A DNA stretch of 41,677 bases from Spirochaetaceae bacterium (GTDB lineage Bacteria > Spirochaetota > Spirochaetia > DSM-27196 > Alkalispirochaetaceae): assembly GCA_007695175.1 (NCBI GenBank), contig REEH01000158.1, forward strand, positions 1-41,677. Direction: 5' to 3'. Under the pieces are notes generated by a model that saw only the letters and a program-made list of their open reading frames with translations, was not told the origin of the DNA and ran no database searches. Shown here one piece after another: positions 17,884-25,970 of the stretch. Position 1 is the first letter of the stretch. Each line of letters begins with the position of its first letter. The position numbers were made by a program, and so were the translations under genes.

Positions 17884-19050
17884 ATGAGTACACAACAGGC
17901 GGGGCAGTACAACAAGGGGCTGGAGGGGGTGATTGCGGCGGAGAGCAGGATCTGCAAGATCGACGGTGAACAGGGAATGCTCTACTACCTGGGCTACCCG
18001 ATCGACAAGCTCGTGGAAACGGCGGACTTTGAGGAAGTGACCTATCTGCTTCTCAACGGGGAGCTCCCCACGGCGGAGCAGCTCGCCGGTTTCCGGCGGC
18101 GCATGCGTGCGGGCCGCCCCCTCAAGGATCCGATTCTGGATATGATCCGGAGTTTTCCCGCCGATTCCCATCCCATGGAGCTGCTCCAGTCCGTGGTGAG
18201 CTACCTCAGCGGGTACGTGGATCACAAGATCCACCACTCCATGTACTGCAACTGCCGGGACACGCTTCACCAGGTGAGCCAGATCGCGACGGTCATCGCC
18301 GCGCTCCATCGCTTCCGCAATGGGCTGGAGTACGTTGCACCCCGGGATGATCTCTCTCATGGGGCCAATTTCCTCTACATGCTTCGCGGCACGGAACCCG
18401 ACCAGGACGAGGGCGAGATCATGGACAAGTGCCTGGTTCTGCACGCGGAGCACAGCTTCAACGCCAGCACCTTTACCGCCCGGGTCGTGGCGAGCACGCA
18501 GAGCACCTGCTATTCCAGCATCTCCGCTGCCATGGGAGCGCTGTACGGGAGCCTGCACGGGGGCGCCAACGAGCGCGTAATCGAGATGGTGGACGAGATA
18601 GGGTCTCCGGAGGCAGTAGACGCCTATATCCGGGCCAAACTGGAGAAGAAGGAAAAGGTGATGGGTATGGGCCACCGCGTCTATCGGGCCAAGGATCCCC
18701 GCTCCGTCCTGATGGAGGAGTACCTGCTCCGGCTTTCGGAAAAACAGGGTGATGATCGGTACTACCGGATCCTCAAGGGCGTGGAGAAGAGCTTCCGGGA
18801 GGCGATGGAGGAGAAGGGCAAGCCGATCTATCCGAACGTGGATTTCTTCTCCGGAGCGGTGTACCGGCTTCTGGGAATCCCGGCAATTCTCTTTACTCCC
18901 ATTTTCGCGGCTGCTCGTGCCTCTGGGTGGCTGGCCCATATCCTGGAGCAGCGGGAGCTGGAGCAGCGGCTCTTCCGGCCGCGGGCTCTCTATGTGGGGG
19001 ATCTGGACCGGGAAATCGTACCGATCGGGGAGCGCCGCTCCGGGTCATAA
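17884..19050 (+). CDS. gltA: Citrate synthase
   Basis: Condenses oxaloacetate and acetyl-CoA to citrate, the entry step of the cycle. The catalytic triad is visible as His225 (GSLHGGANE), His264 (GMGHRVYRAKDPR) and Asp320 (YPNVDFF). At 388 residues it is of the short dimeric type, closer to Gram-positive and archaeal enzymes than to the longer NADH-regulated E. coli form. A strong AGGAGAA lies 9-10 nt before the ATG, 26 bp after lpd. The close relative methylcitrate synthase cannot be fully excluded from sequence, but the operon context supports citrate synthase. Last gene of the cluster; its end overlaps the convergent gene by 6 bp. Confidence 0.93.
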   Translation: MSTQQAGQYNKGLEGVIAAESRICKIDGEQGMLYYLGYPIDKLVETADFEEVTYLLLNGELPTAEQLAGFRRRMRAGRPLKDPILDMIRSFPADSHPMELLQSVVSYLSGYVDHKIHHSMYCNCRDTLHQVSQIATVIAALHRFRNGLEYVAPRDDLSHGANFLYMLRGTEPDQDEGEIMDKCLVLHAEHSFNASTFTARVVASTQSTCYSSISAAMGALYGSLHGGANERVIEMVDEIGSPEAVDAYIRAKLEKKEKVMGMGHRVYRAKDPRSVLMEEYLLRLSEKQGDDRYYRILKGVEKSFREAMEEKGKPIYPNVDFFSGAVYRLLGIPAILFTPIFAAARASGWLAHILEQRELEQRLFRPRALYVGDLDREIVPIGERRSGS

Positions 19051-19389
19051 CCCCGGCACATCCCCTCCTTCCAGTTCCGGGAGCTGGTACACACGGTACA
19101 CCTCGTAGGCGGGCTCCTCGTAGGGGTGAGCCGCCACGAGCGCCCGGACCGCTGGTACCACAAGGTCGTCCCGGAGCAGGATCTCCACGCGGTACTCCTC
19201 AACCCGTTCCACCTCTCCATGCCGGCCGATGAAAGGATTGCTGTCCTGGAGCGGCCGGAACTGTCCCGTTCCCATGGTTTGCCAGGAACAGAAATCGTAC
19301 TTCTCGTACCGGCCTCCACCGGCCTCGAAGAGGGCCAGTTTTACCTCATCCACGTACAGCGGGGGAACAAAAAAGACCAGCTTGAACAT
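19045..19389 (-). CDS. YqfO-type small protein (stand-alone NIF3 insertion-domain family)
   Basis: A 114-residue protein matching the family of short proteins that resemble the inserted domain of NIF3/YqfO and the CutA fold. The N-terminus MFKLVFFVPPLYVDEVKLALFEAG, the segment YEKYDFCSWQ, GTGQFRPL and SNPFIG, and the C-terminal AAHPYEEPAYEVY are characteristic. Function is not established; a regulatory or metal-related role has been proposed for the fold. The start at 19389 fits the family; a longer frame to 19467 would run to the htrA start and is not favoured. It converges with gltA, their ends overlapping by 6 bp, and diverges from htrA. Confidence 0.85.
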   Translation of the reverse strand: MFKLVFFVPPLYVDEVKLALFEAGGGRYEKYDFCSWQTMGTGQFRPLQDSNPFIGRHGEVERVEEYRVEILLRDDLVVPAVRALVAAHPYEEPAYEVYRVYQLPELEGGDVPGL

Positions 19390-19469
19390 GACAAAACTGT
19401 AATGCTCCTGAAAGAAAGTGGAAAGGGCCCTACTGCATCTTACATATCGGAAGGAGAGGACGAGCAAAG

Positions 19470-20897
19470 ATGAACGGAAGAGTCAAACTACGGAAGCTTT
19501 CCCTCGTGCCGGTACTATTTCTATTGCTGCCCCTCGTGAATATTCCCGCTCAGAGCGGCGGCGATGCGCTCTCGCTTATGGAGGCGTACCAGCAGACTCT
19601 TCGCGGCGTATCACGACAGGTTCTGCCCGTGGTGGTGGAGGTGGAAGTTGTGCAGCGCGTGACGCGACGGACGTCACGGCCTTCCCCGCTGGAGTTCTTC
19701 TTCGGCCGGCCCAGTCCGGACGATCCCGAGCAGCAGCGGGAATTTGAACAGCGCGGTCTTGGCTCGGGGATAATCGTGCGCCGTGACGGCGAGAAGGTGT
19801 ACGTTCTGAGCAACGAGCACGTTATCGGCAACGCCGACAGGATCAATCTGACGCTCTATGACGGGCGCACTTTCCGGGCCTCCCGGGTCGGTTCCGATCC
19901 CAATACCGATCTGGCTCTCCTGGTCTTCGAGACAACCGAGGATGTTCCGATCGCCACCCTGGGGGATTCTTCCCAGGTGGAAGTGGGTGATTTCGTCCTG
20001 GCCGTGGGCAACCCCCTCGGATTCGAATCCACCGTCACGAGCGGCATCGTGAGTGCCGTGGGCCGGAAGGGGCCACAGCGCAGCGGCAACCCGCTCCTGA
20101 CCGACTATATCCAGACCGATGCGGCCATAAATCGCGGTAACTCCGGGGGAGCCCTGGTAAACCTGCGCGGCGAGGTCATCGGTATCAATACATGGATAGC
20201 ATCCCAGACCGGAGGAAGCATCGGCCTGGGCTTCGCGATACCGGTGAACGTGGCGAGCCGTACCATCGATCAGTTTATCGCGACCGGAAGCGTCCAGTAC
20301 GGCTGGCTCGGCGTCAACATGGCGGATCCGCCGGCGAGCCCCTCGAACTCCCTGGGAGAATCGGACGGCGGCGCTCTGGTGTACAACGTGTACCGCGATT
20401 CTCCCGCCTCGGAAGCGGGCATACTCCCGGGGGACATCATAACCCACGTGGGTGGTCAGCGCGTTCGGAACAGCAACGAACTGCTTCGGGCCGTTACGGG
20501 CCTTGATCCGGGCGTGCGCACCCGATTCGACCTGAGACGCGGTGGAGCGAGCCGCACCGTTCACGTCCAGACCGGGGTGCGACCCTCCGGAGGCGATGCG
20601 GCTTCCTCGGCGGGCCTATGGCCGGGCATGTCCATCGTGGAGATTACCGACAATGTTCGGGAGAACCTGGACCTTTCCAGCCGTGATGGAGACCTGATTA
20701 TCGGTCAGGTCGCGACGGGTTCACCCGCGGCGACCGCGGGTCTGCGCAGCGGTGACATTATCCTGCGGGTGAATAACTCGGATGTGAAAACCCTGCGCGA
20801 TTTCTACGGTTCGCTCAACCAGGTTCAGGAGGACAACGAGGTTGTCTTCCGCGTGAAAAGGAATGATACAAACCTGATTATCGGTTTGGTCAGATAA
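19470..20897 (+). CDS. HtrA/DegP-family periplasmic serine protease
   Basis: Quality-control protease or chaperone of the periplasm. The 475 residues comprise a signal peptide (cleavage near IPAQS, about residue 28), a trypsin-like domain with His117 (NEHVIG), Asp147 (NTDLALL) and Ser225 (RGNSGGAL), and two PDZ domains at about 270-365 and 385-475. The Asp and Ser motifs are standard; SNEHV replaces the usual TNNHV but retains the His. Architecture is DegP/DegQ-like. GGAGAGGA about 9-12 nt upstream supports the start. It is transcribed divergently from the YqfO-type gene and ends in a tandem hairpin terminator. Stress control is likely but no sigmaE-like promoter is evident. Confidence 0.94.
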   Translation: MNGRVKLRKLSLVPVLFLLLPLVNIPAQSGGDALSLMEAYQQTLRGVSRQVLPVVVEVEVVQRVTRRTSRPSPLEFFFGRPSPDDPEQQREFEQRGLGSGIIVRRDGEKVYVLSNEHVIGNADRINLTLYDGRTFRASRVGSDPNTDLALLVFETTEDVPIATLGDSSQVEVGDFVLAVGNPLGFESTVTSGIVSAVGRKGPQRSGNPLLTDYIQTDAAINRGNSGGALVNLRGEVIGINTWIASQTGGSIGLGFAIPVNVASRTIDQFIATGSVQYGWLGVNMADPPASPSNSLGESDGGALVYNVYRDSPASEAGILPGDIITHVGGQRVRNSNELLRAVTGLDPGVRTRFDLRRGGASRTVHVQTGVRPSGGDAASSAGLWPGMSIVEITDNVRENLDLSSRDGDLIIGQVATGSPAATAGLRSGDIILRVNNSDVKTLRDFYGSLNQVQEDNEVVFRVKRNDTNLIIGLVR

Positions 20898-20938
20898 ACG
20901 TTTGGATCCTCCTCTTGTGTTGGGTCCGTCCGAAGGTT

Positions 20939-20990
20939 CATGGCCGCACCGCCCCCGCGGTCCATGGGCCTGAGGGCGGGCCCCTTTTTT
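20939..20990 (+). terminator. Tandem-hairpin intrinsic terminator after htrA
   Basis: Hairpin one: CATGGCCGC (20939-20947) with GCGG-T-CCATG (20957-20966, one bulge). Hairpin two: GGGCC/GGCCC (20966-20970 with 20979-20983) with an 8-nt loop followed by six T residues. The second is a classical terminator for htrA. Confidence 0.7.
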
Positions 20991-21029
20991 CGGGTGACAC
21001 GCAAGGGGTGACCCGGGTAATGTGGCCCC

Positions 21030-21395
21030 ATGGAAAACAGCACGATAATTGTGTTTGCCCTGGTATTGATTGCACTGGGGTTTGTTCGGCGTTACCTTTC
21101 GGCAGCGAAAGCGGCTCCGCCGGAGACGGTCCGGTCCCATCTGGACCGGGGAGCGCTCCTGGTGGACGTACGATCTCCCGAGGAGTTCGCGGCGGATCAT
21201 TATCCGGAGGCACGCAACATCCCCCTCACCCTTATAGCGCAGCGAACAGGGGAGCTCGGCGGCAGGGAGGACCCTCTGGTACTGTACTGCAATACCGGGA
21301 GGCGCAGCGCTCTTGCCCTGGGACAGCTGCGAAAGCTGGGTTTCAGAAACGCGGTGAATGCGGGCGGTCTCGAGCGGCTGCGCGCGATTCCCTAA
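21030..21395 (+). CDS. Membrane-anchored rhodanese-domain protein
   Basis: A 121-residue protein with one N-terminal transmembrane helix (about 5-24, IIVFALVLIALGFV) and a rhodanese domain (about 30-118). The active-site loop CNTGRRS has catalytic Cys87, and VDVRSPEEF is the typical CH2A-like motif. The family transfers sulfane sulfur or acts in sulfur, cyanide or metal responses; the substrate here is unknown. The Shine-Dalgarno is weak. Its stop overlaps the end of the convergent ankyrin gene by 4 bp. Confidence 0.9.
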   Translation: MENSTIIVFALVLIALGFVRRYLSAAKAAPPETVRSHLDRGALLVDVRSPEEFAADHYPEARNIPLTLIAQRTGELGGREDPLVLYCNTGRRSALALGQLRKLGFRNAVNAGGLERLRAIP

Positions 21396-21946
21396 CGATC
21401 CTGCATCAGAAGTGTCAGTTTCATCACGATATCGGTGTATCCCGCGTCGCTGGCTATGCGGGTCATGGTGCGGCCTTTGGCGGTGCGAGCGTTGATGTCC
21501 GCGCCCGCATCGAGGAGAATATCAATGATGTCGGTATACCCGTTGTTGACGGCGGTCATCAGGGGGGTCCATCCCTGATTGTTGGCCTTGTTTACGTCCG
21601 CTCCATGCTCGATAAGAAAGAGCACCATCTCGATATCGCCATTGGTGATGGCGTAGCGCAGGGGCGTCACCTCGCCGGTATTCTCCGGTGTTGTGGCATC
21701 CACCTCCGCACCCTGCAGAACAAGGTACCGCACGATTTCCATGCGTCCCTGTTCCGCCGCGAGCTGAAGAGGTGTACGCTTGCGGTAGTCCGTCGCTTCC
21801 AGGGAGACGCCCGATTCAACCTCCGCCCGGACACCGGGGAGGTCATCCCGGTCGACGGACCGGTGAATCATCGATATGCATGATGAGAGCAGAAGGGCCG
21901 CAAGAAGGGGAAAAAGAAACCGGGCATGTCGCAGGATGGAAGCCAT
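21392..21946 (-). CDS. Ankyrin-repeat lipoprotein
   Basis: A 184-residue putative lipoprotein: signal peptide with lipobox LLSSC, lipidated Cys23, then four to five ankyrin repeats from about residue 30 to the end (for example TPLQLAAEQGRMEIVRYLVLQGAEVDA and TPLMTAVNNGYTDIIDILLDAGADINA). Ankyrin repeats mediate protein binding; the partner is unknown. Such periplasmic or outer-membrane ankyrin lipoproteins occur in many Gram-negative bacteria. The ATG on this strand (21946-21944) overlaps the candidate ATG of the divergent hydrolase gene, so its promoter must lie inside that gene or the hydrolase starts later. Confidence 0.9.
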   Translation of the reverse strand: MASILRHARFLFPLLAALLLSSCISMIHRSVDRDDLPGVRAEVESGVSLEATDYRKRTPLQLAAEQGRMEIVRYLVLQGAEVDATTPENTGEVTPLRYAITNGDIEMVLFLIEHGADVNKANNQGWTPLMTAVNNGYTDIIDILLDAGADINARTAKGRTMTRIASDAGYTDIVMKLTLLMQDR

Positions 21947-22973
21947 GATGCGGTTATTATACCGTATGGTGCTTCGCTTCGTACAGCGCCGGGGAGGGTG
22001 GTCCGGTATGATTCTCGCCCTTGGCCTTGCGTCGGGTATCGCCCTCGGCGCCGATGCGGCACCGGTGGAGAGAGATTCCCTCTACCGGGAACTGCGCGGC
22101 GGGGGGGATACGCCCCTGATCCGGGCGTACTACCGGAGCGTCATGGGTCCGCTCCCGAGGGGCGCGCGCCACGAGGTGGTCTCCCTGTACTCGCTGGGAG
22201 AGATGATGGCGGTGCATCTGTTTCATCCCTCACCGGACCGTGTCGGGGAGTCTCCGCGAGGGACCGTCCTGGTTATGCACGGCTACCTGAGCTATCCCGC
22301 CGAGATGGGTTCCGTGATCCGGGAGATGGTGGCGCTGGGATACGTGGTGGTGGCGCCGGCCCTGCCCGGTCACGGCCTCTCAGGAGGAGAGCCGGGGGGA
22401 ATCGCGGATTTTTCCCTCTACGGGGTCTTTGTGGAGGACGTGCTTCGGGAGCTGGGCGCGGAGATGCCGCGGCCCTGGCACGCCGTGGGCCACAGCACCG
22501 GTGCTACGGCACTGTACGAGTATATCCGTATCCGTAAACCGGAGGATGATCCCTTCGAGAACGTGGTCTTTCTCGCGCCTCTTGTTCGTTCCGCCTGGTA
22601 CCGCCTCTCCCGGGTGGGCCGTTTTCTCGCCCGCCCTTTTGCCTCCACGATCCCCTCCGGTGCTGATGATCCCCTCATCCCCGAGGCAATCCCTCTCTCC
22701 TGGTTTGACGCTCAGGTGGAATGGAACCGGCGCTCCCGATCCTTCCAGGAGACGGAGCGACCCCTGCTGGTTGTGCAGGGTAATGCGGATACCGTCGTGG
22801 CCTGGCGATATAACCGACGCTTTCTGAAACGTCTCTTCCCCCGCCTCCGGTACGAGCTCATCCGGGGGGCGGGTCACGTTCTGCACGGCAGCGATGGGGA
22901 GGTACGGGAAAGGACTCTCTCTCTCATCAGGGAGCACCTGCGGACCGATTCCGCCGGTGATACGTACCCGTGA
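21945..22973 (+). CDS. Secreted or membrane-bound alpha/beta hydrolase
   Basis: Serine hydrolase of the alpha/beta fold. Seen: oxyanion-hole region VMHGYLSY, lid-type PALPGHGLSGGEPG, nucleophile elbow GHSTG, acid Asp in QGNADTV and catalytic His in GAGHVLHG. The N-terminal 30-40 residues contain a basic region and a hydrophobic stretch ending in ALGADAAP, suggesting export. Start is uncertain: ATG at 21945 or 21948 overlaps the divergent ankyrin start; ATG at 21966 or about 22008 (GGGAGGG upstream) would shorten the signal segment. Substrate unknown: monoacylglycerol or other ester is typical. GTGA overlap with the next gene. Confidence 0.87.
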   Translation: MMRLLYRMVLRFVQRRGGWSGMILALGLASGIALGADAAPVERDSLYRELRGGGDTPLIRAYYRSVMGPLPRGARHEVVSLYSLGEMMAVHLFHPSPDRVGESPRGTVLVMHGYLSYPAEMGSVIREMVALGYVVVAPALPGHGLSGGEPGGIADFSLYGVFVEDVLRELGAEMPRPWHAVGHSTGATALYEYIRIRKPEDDPFENVVFLAPLVRSAWYRLSRVGRFLARPFASTIPSGADDPLIPEAIPLSWFDAQVEWNRRSRSFQETERPLLVVQGNADTVVAWRYNRRFLKRLFPRLRYELIRGAGHVLHGSDGEVRERTLSLIREHLRTDSAGDTYP

Positions 22974-23857
22974 GCGGCGAGGGGCGGATCCTCTCGATCG
23001 TTATACCGGTGTACAACCGGGAGCGTCTCGTGTCCCGGGCAGTCCGATCCGTCCTGGACCAGCAGGTGCCCCCGGGGTGGTCCATGGAACTCCTGGTGGT
23101 GGACGATGGCTCCACCGACGGGACCGGGGCGGTACTGCGGGACCTGGAGCGGGAATACGGGCCGCCATGGGGGGGAAAGGTACTCCGGATCCTCTCCCGA
23201 CCACGGGGCGGCACGCCCGGCGGTGCCCGGAACTACGGCGTCGCCCACGCCCGTGGTGAGGTGCTCGCTTTTCTCGATTCCGACGATGAGTGGCTGCCGG
23301 AGAAGCTCCTGCGCCAGATTCCCCTGCACGAGGGAGGTGAAGTGCTCACCCACACGCGGGAGCGCTGGATCCGGGACGGACGGGAGATATCCCAGGGGGG
23401 ACGACGGTTCTCCCGGCATCGGCGCTCCGGCGATCTCCTGGAGGACGCTTTGGTCAAATGCATCATCGGCCCCTCCACCGTCATGATATCCCGCGATGTA
23501 TGGGAGCGGAGCGGCGGTTTCCGGGAAGATCTGGAGATAGCGGAGGATTACGAGTACTGGCTCCGCCTGACCGCGCTTACCGCCGTGGCGTATCTTGATC
23601 TGCCCCTGACGGTCAAATACGCGGGCCACGGCGACCAGCTCTCGGAGAAATACGGCCAGATCGAAACGTTCCGGATCCGCGCGCTTCGTCCACTCGTGGA
23701 GGAGCGGTGGTTTGCACGCCACCGCGACGGGACGGCCCAGGCCATGGCTGAGAGGGAGCTTCTGCGGAAAGCTCTGATCTACGCCGCCGGTGCGAGAAAG
23801 CGGGGGCGAATCGCGGAAGCGGAGGAGTATGAGAGGCTGGCTCGCCGGTATTCCTGA
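22970..23857 (+). CDS. Family 2 glycosyltransferase
   Basis: A 295-residue GT-A fold enzyme that transfers a sugar from a nucleotide donor. Motifs: SIVIPVYNRERLVSRAV at the N-terminus, VVDDGSTDGT, GGARNYGVAHARGE, the metal-binding LDSDDEW (DXD-like), and the acceptor-side EDYEYWLRL with the catalytic-base-type Asp. No membrane segment. It starts at GTG (22970) overlapping the hydrolase stop, so the two are coupled. Acceptor and donor are unknown; envelope glycan or glycolipid synthesis is typical. Confidence 0.92.
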   Translation: MSGEGRILSIVIPVYNRERLVSRAVRSVLDQQVPPGWSMELLVVDDGSTDGTGAVLRDLEREYGPPWGGKVLRILSRPRGGTPGGARNYGVAHARGEVLAFLDSDDEWLPEKLLRQIPLHEGGEVLTHTRERWIRDGREISQGGRRFSRHRRSGDLLEDALVKCIIGPSTVMISRDVWERSGGFREDLEIAEDYEYWLRLTALTAVAYLDLPLTVKYAGHGDQLSEKYGQIETFRIRALRPLVEERWFARHRDGTAQAMAERELLRKALIYAAGARKRGRIAEAEEYERLARRYS

Positions 23858-23895
23858 TTTTGACTTTCCATCGCCGGTGGTATAGGTTTGGTTCC

Positions 23896-24642
23896 ATGAG
23901 ATCCCCCACGCGCGCACTGCGGATCATCCCGGTCCTGCTCCCCGTTCTCCTGCTGGCCCTGGCGGGCTGTTCCGCCCAGCAGGCGATCATGATCCGGTCC
24001 GATGGTTCCGGTGAGGCGGATATACGGATCGAGCTTGACCCTGTCTTCTCCGCGTATCTTCTGGATCTTACCGCTTCCCTGGGGGCGGACGGGTCAGGGG
24101 AGGCCGCGTCGATCTTTGATCTGCCCCTTCTGCGTGAGTCCTTTGCGGCGGAACCGGGGCTCTCTCTCCAGCTTGCCAGTTCTCCCTCACCGGAAGAGCT
24201 GAATCTGGTGGTGGAATTTGAATCCCTGGCTACCCTTTTCGCTCTGCGTCGGAGCCGTCTGGCGGGAGCGTTCCGGTTTGAGCGTACCGACTCGCTGCGC
24301 CGCCTGGCGGTGCGGGTCGACCGGAGCACCATAGAGAACATGGTAGCCCTCGTGGGTATCGATCCCTTCGTTTCGGAGTCTCTCCTGCCGCCGGAGCGCG
24401 GGATGAGCGCGGCCGAGTACCGGGACTTTCTTGTCTGGGCCCTGGAGGAGTACGAGGACGGCCGGCCTGTCGCGACCGTGATCAATGACTCCGCCGTTCA
24501 GACGAGGATCACTCCCTCCGGCACGATAAACCAGGTCCGGGGAGGGCTGCGGGCCGGATCCACCGCCGTCTTCCGGACGCCTCTGGTGGAGGCGGTCACG
24601 ACGCCCGCCCCTCTTGAGTATTCCCTGATCTTTACGCCCTGA
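23896..24642 (+). CDS. Lipoprotein of unknown function
   Basis: A 248-residue putative lipoprotein. The signal segment MRSPTRALRIIPVLLPVLL ends in lipobox LALAGC, with the acylated Cys at about residue 25. The mature part opens with AIMIRSDGSGEADIRIELDP, a pattern of beta strands reminiscent of LppM/DUF3153-type proteins, but the resemblance is weak and I do not assign it. No enzymatic motif. The ATG at 23896 is chosen because it opens the signal peptide; upstream TTG candidates would add 12 non-signal residues. It follows the glycosyltransferase by 38 bp and probably shares its transcript. Confidence 0.78.
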   Translation: MRSPTRALRIIPVLLPVLLLALAGCSAQQAIMIRSDGSGEADIRIELDPVFSAYLLDLTASLGADGSGEAASIFDLPLLRESFAAEPGLSLQLASSPSPEELNLVVEFESLATLFALRRSRLAGAFRFERTDSLRRLAVRVDRSTIENMVALVGIDPFVSESLLPPERGMSAAEYRDFLVWALEEYEDGRPVATVINDSAVQTRITPSGTINQVRGGLRAGSTAVFRTPLVEAVTTPAPLEYSLIFTP

Positions 24643-24671
24643 CTCTCGCGCCCTGACTCTCGCACCCTGAG
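24635..24671 (+). repeat. 14-bp tandem repeat across the lipoprotein stop codon
   Basis: CGCCCTGACTCTCG occurs twice in tandem (24635-24648, 24649-24662) plus a partial third copy. The first copy contains the TGA stop. No terminator is visible between the convergent lipoprotein gene and argG. Confidence 0.8.
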
Positions 24672-24686
24672 CGTTCTCCTCCCGGG

Positions 24687-25970
24687 TCACTTCTCCGAGA
24701 AACTGGCCATTTCCCGCATCTGGTGTGCCGGGCCCTCATCCACGTCCAGCTGCTTGTGCACGATCGCCTGCACCCCCGTCGCGAGGCCGTAGAGGTTGAT
24801 GAATCCCGTTGCGTCGGAGTGGTCGTAGCTGCTCTCGCCGAAGCTGGCCAGATCCTCGATATAGAGGGAGTAGGGCGACTTGCGGCCCGCTACCAGCACG
24901 TTCCCCTTGTACAGCACGATCCGCACGGAGCCGGTCATGTAGCGCGCCGCCGTGGTCATATATGCATCCAGGGACTCCCGGAAGTGGGTAAACCACTTGC
25001 CCGCGTAGACAAGACTGGCGTAGCGGAGCGCGAGCTGGTTCTTGATCTCCAGGGTATCGAAGTCCAGGGTGATCATCTCCAGCTCCCGCAACGCCCGGAA
25101 GAGGATCGTTCCCGCCGGTGTCTCGTAAACACCGCGGCTTTTCATGCCCACCAGGCGGGTTTCCACCAGATCGGTCCGGCCGATACCGTTTTCCCCTCCC
25201 AGCCTGTTCAGGTGTTCCAGGATCTCCAGCGGCTTCATCGCCTTGCCGTCGATCCCCACGGGAGTTCCCTTCTCGAACTCCAGGGTCAGCTCCGTCTCCC
25301 GGTCCGGTGCTTCCGCGGGAGATTTCGTGAGCTGGAACATGCTCTCCTCCGGTCTGTTCCAGGGGTTCTCCAGGACGCCGCCCTCGTGGCTCATGTGCCA
25401 GATGTTCCAGTCCCGGGAGTATATGTTCTTTTCCGAAATGTCACCCAGGGGGATGTTGTTCCTGCGGGCGTAGGCTATCGCCTGTTCGCGGCTGTTGATC
25501 TCCCAGACGCGCCAGGGTGCGATCACTTCCAGGTGCGGTGCCAGCGCTTTGTAGGTCAGTTCAAAGCGAACCTGGTCGTTGCCCTTGCCGGTACAGCCGT
25601 GAGCCACCGCGTCGGCGTTCTCCGCCAGGGCCACGTCCACCTGGTGCTTGGCCTGCAGGGGTCTTGCGATGGAGGTGCCCAGCAGGTACTTGCCCTCGTA
25701 GATTGCGCCGGCCCGCAGCATGGGAAAGAGATAATCCCGGGCAAACTCTTCCCGCACGTCCCGGATGATCAGCCTGGAGGCTCCGGAAGCGAGCGCCTTG
25801 GCTTCCATTCCGTCCCAGTCCTCGGCTTGTCCCACATTCGTGCAGATTCCCACCACTTCCGCCCCGGGATACTGTTCCTTGAGCCACGGAATGATGATCG
25901 AGGTATCGAGTCCGCCGGAGTAGGCGAGCACGATCTTCTGTATTTCCCTTTTTTCCTTCTTTGCTTTCAT
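24687..25970 (-). CDS. argG: Argininosuccinate synthase
   Basis: Condenses citrulline and aspartate with ATP in arginine synthesis. The 427-residue product has the N-type ATP pyrophosphatase P-loop AYSGGLDTS (about 16-24), the GTSIARPL segment (citrulline and aspartate site), and the conserved HGCTGKGNDQVRFE. Length is slightly above the usual 400-410 because of a lysine-rich N-terminus. A strong GGAGG precedes the ATG. Its start overlaps the argD stop by 4 bp. It is the last gene of the arginine operon; argF and argH, which flank this step, are not in the window. Confidence 0.97.
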   Translation of the reverse strand: MKAKKEKREIQKIVLAYSGGLDTSIIIPWLKEQYPGAEVVGICTNVGQAEDWDGMEAKALASGASRLIIRDVREEFARDYLFPMLRAGAIYEGKYLLGTSIARPLQAKHQVDVALAENADAVAHGCTGKGNDQVRFELTYKALAPHLEVIAPWRVWEINSREQAIAYARRNNIPLGDISEKNIYSRDWNIWHMSHEGGVLENPWNRPEESMFQLTKSPAEAPDRETELTLEFEKGTPVGIDGKAMKPLEILEHLNRLGGENGIGRTDLVETRLVGMKSRGVYETPAGTILFRALRELEMITLDFDTLEIKNQLALRYASLVYAGKWFTHFRESLDAYMTTAARYMTGSVRIVLYKGNVLVAGRKSPYSLYIEDLASFGESSYDHSDATGFINLYGLATGVQAIVHKQLDVDEGPAHQMREMASFSEK

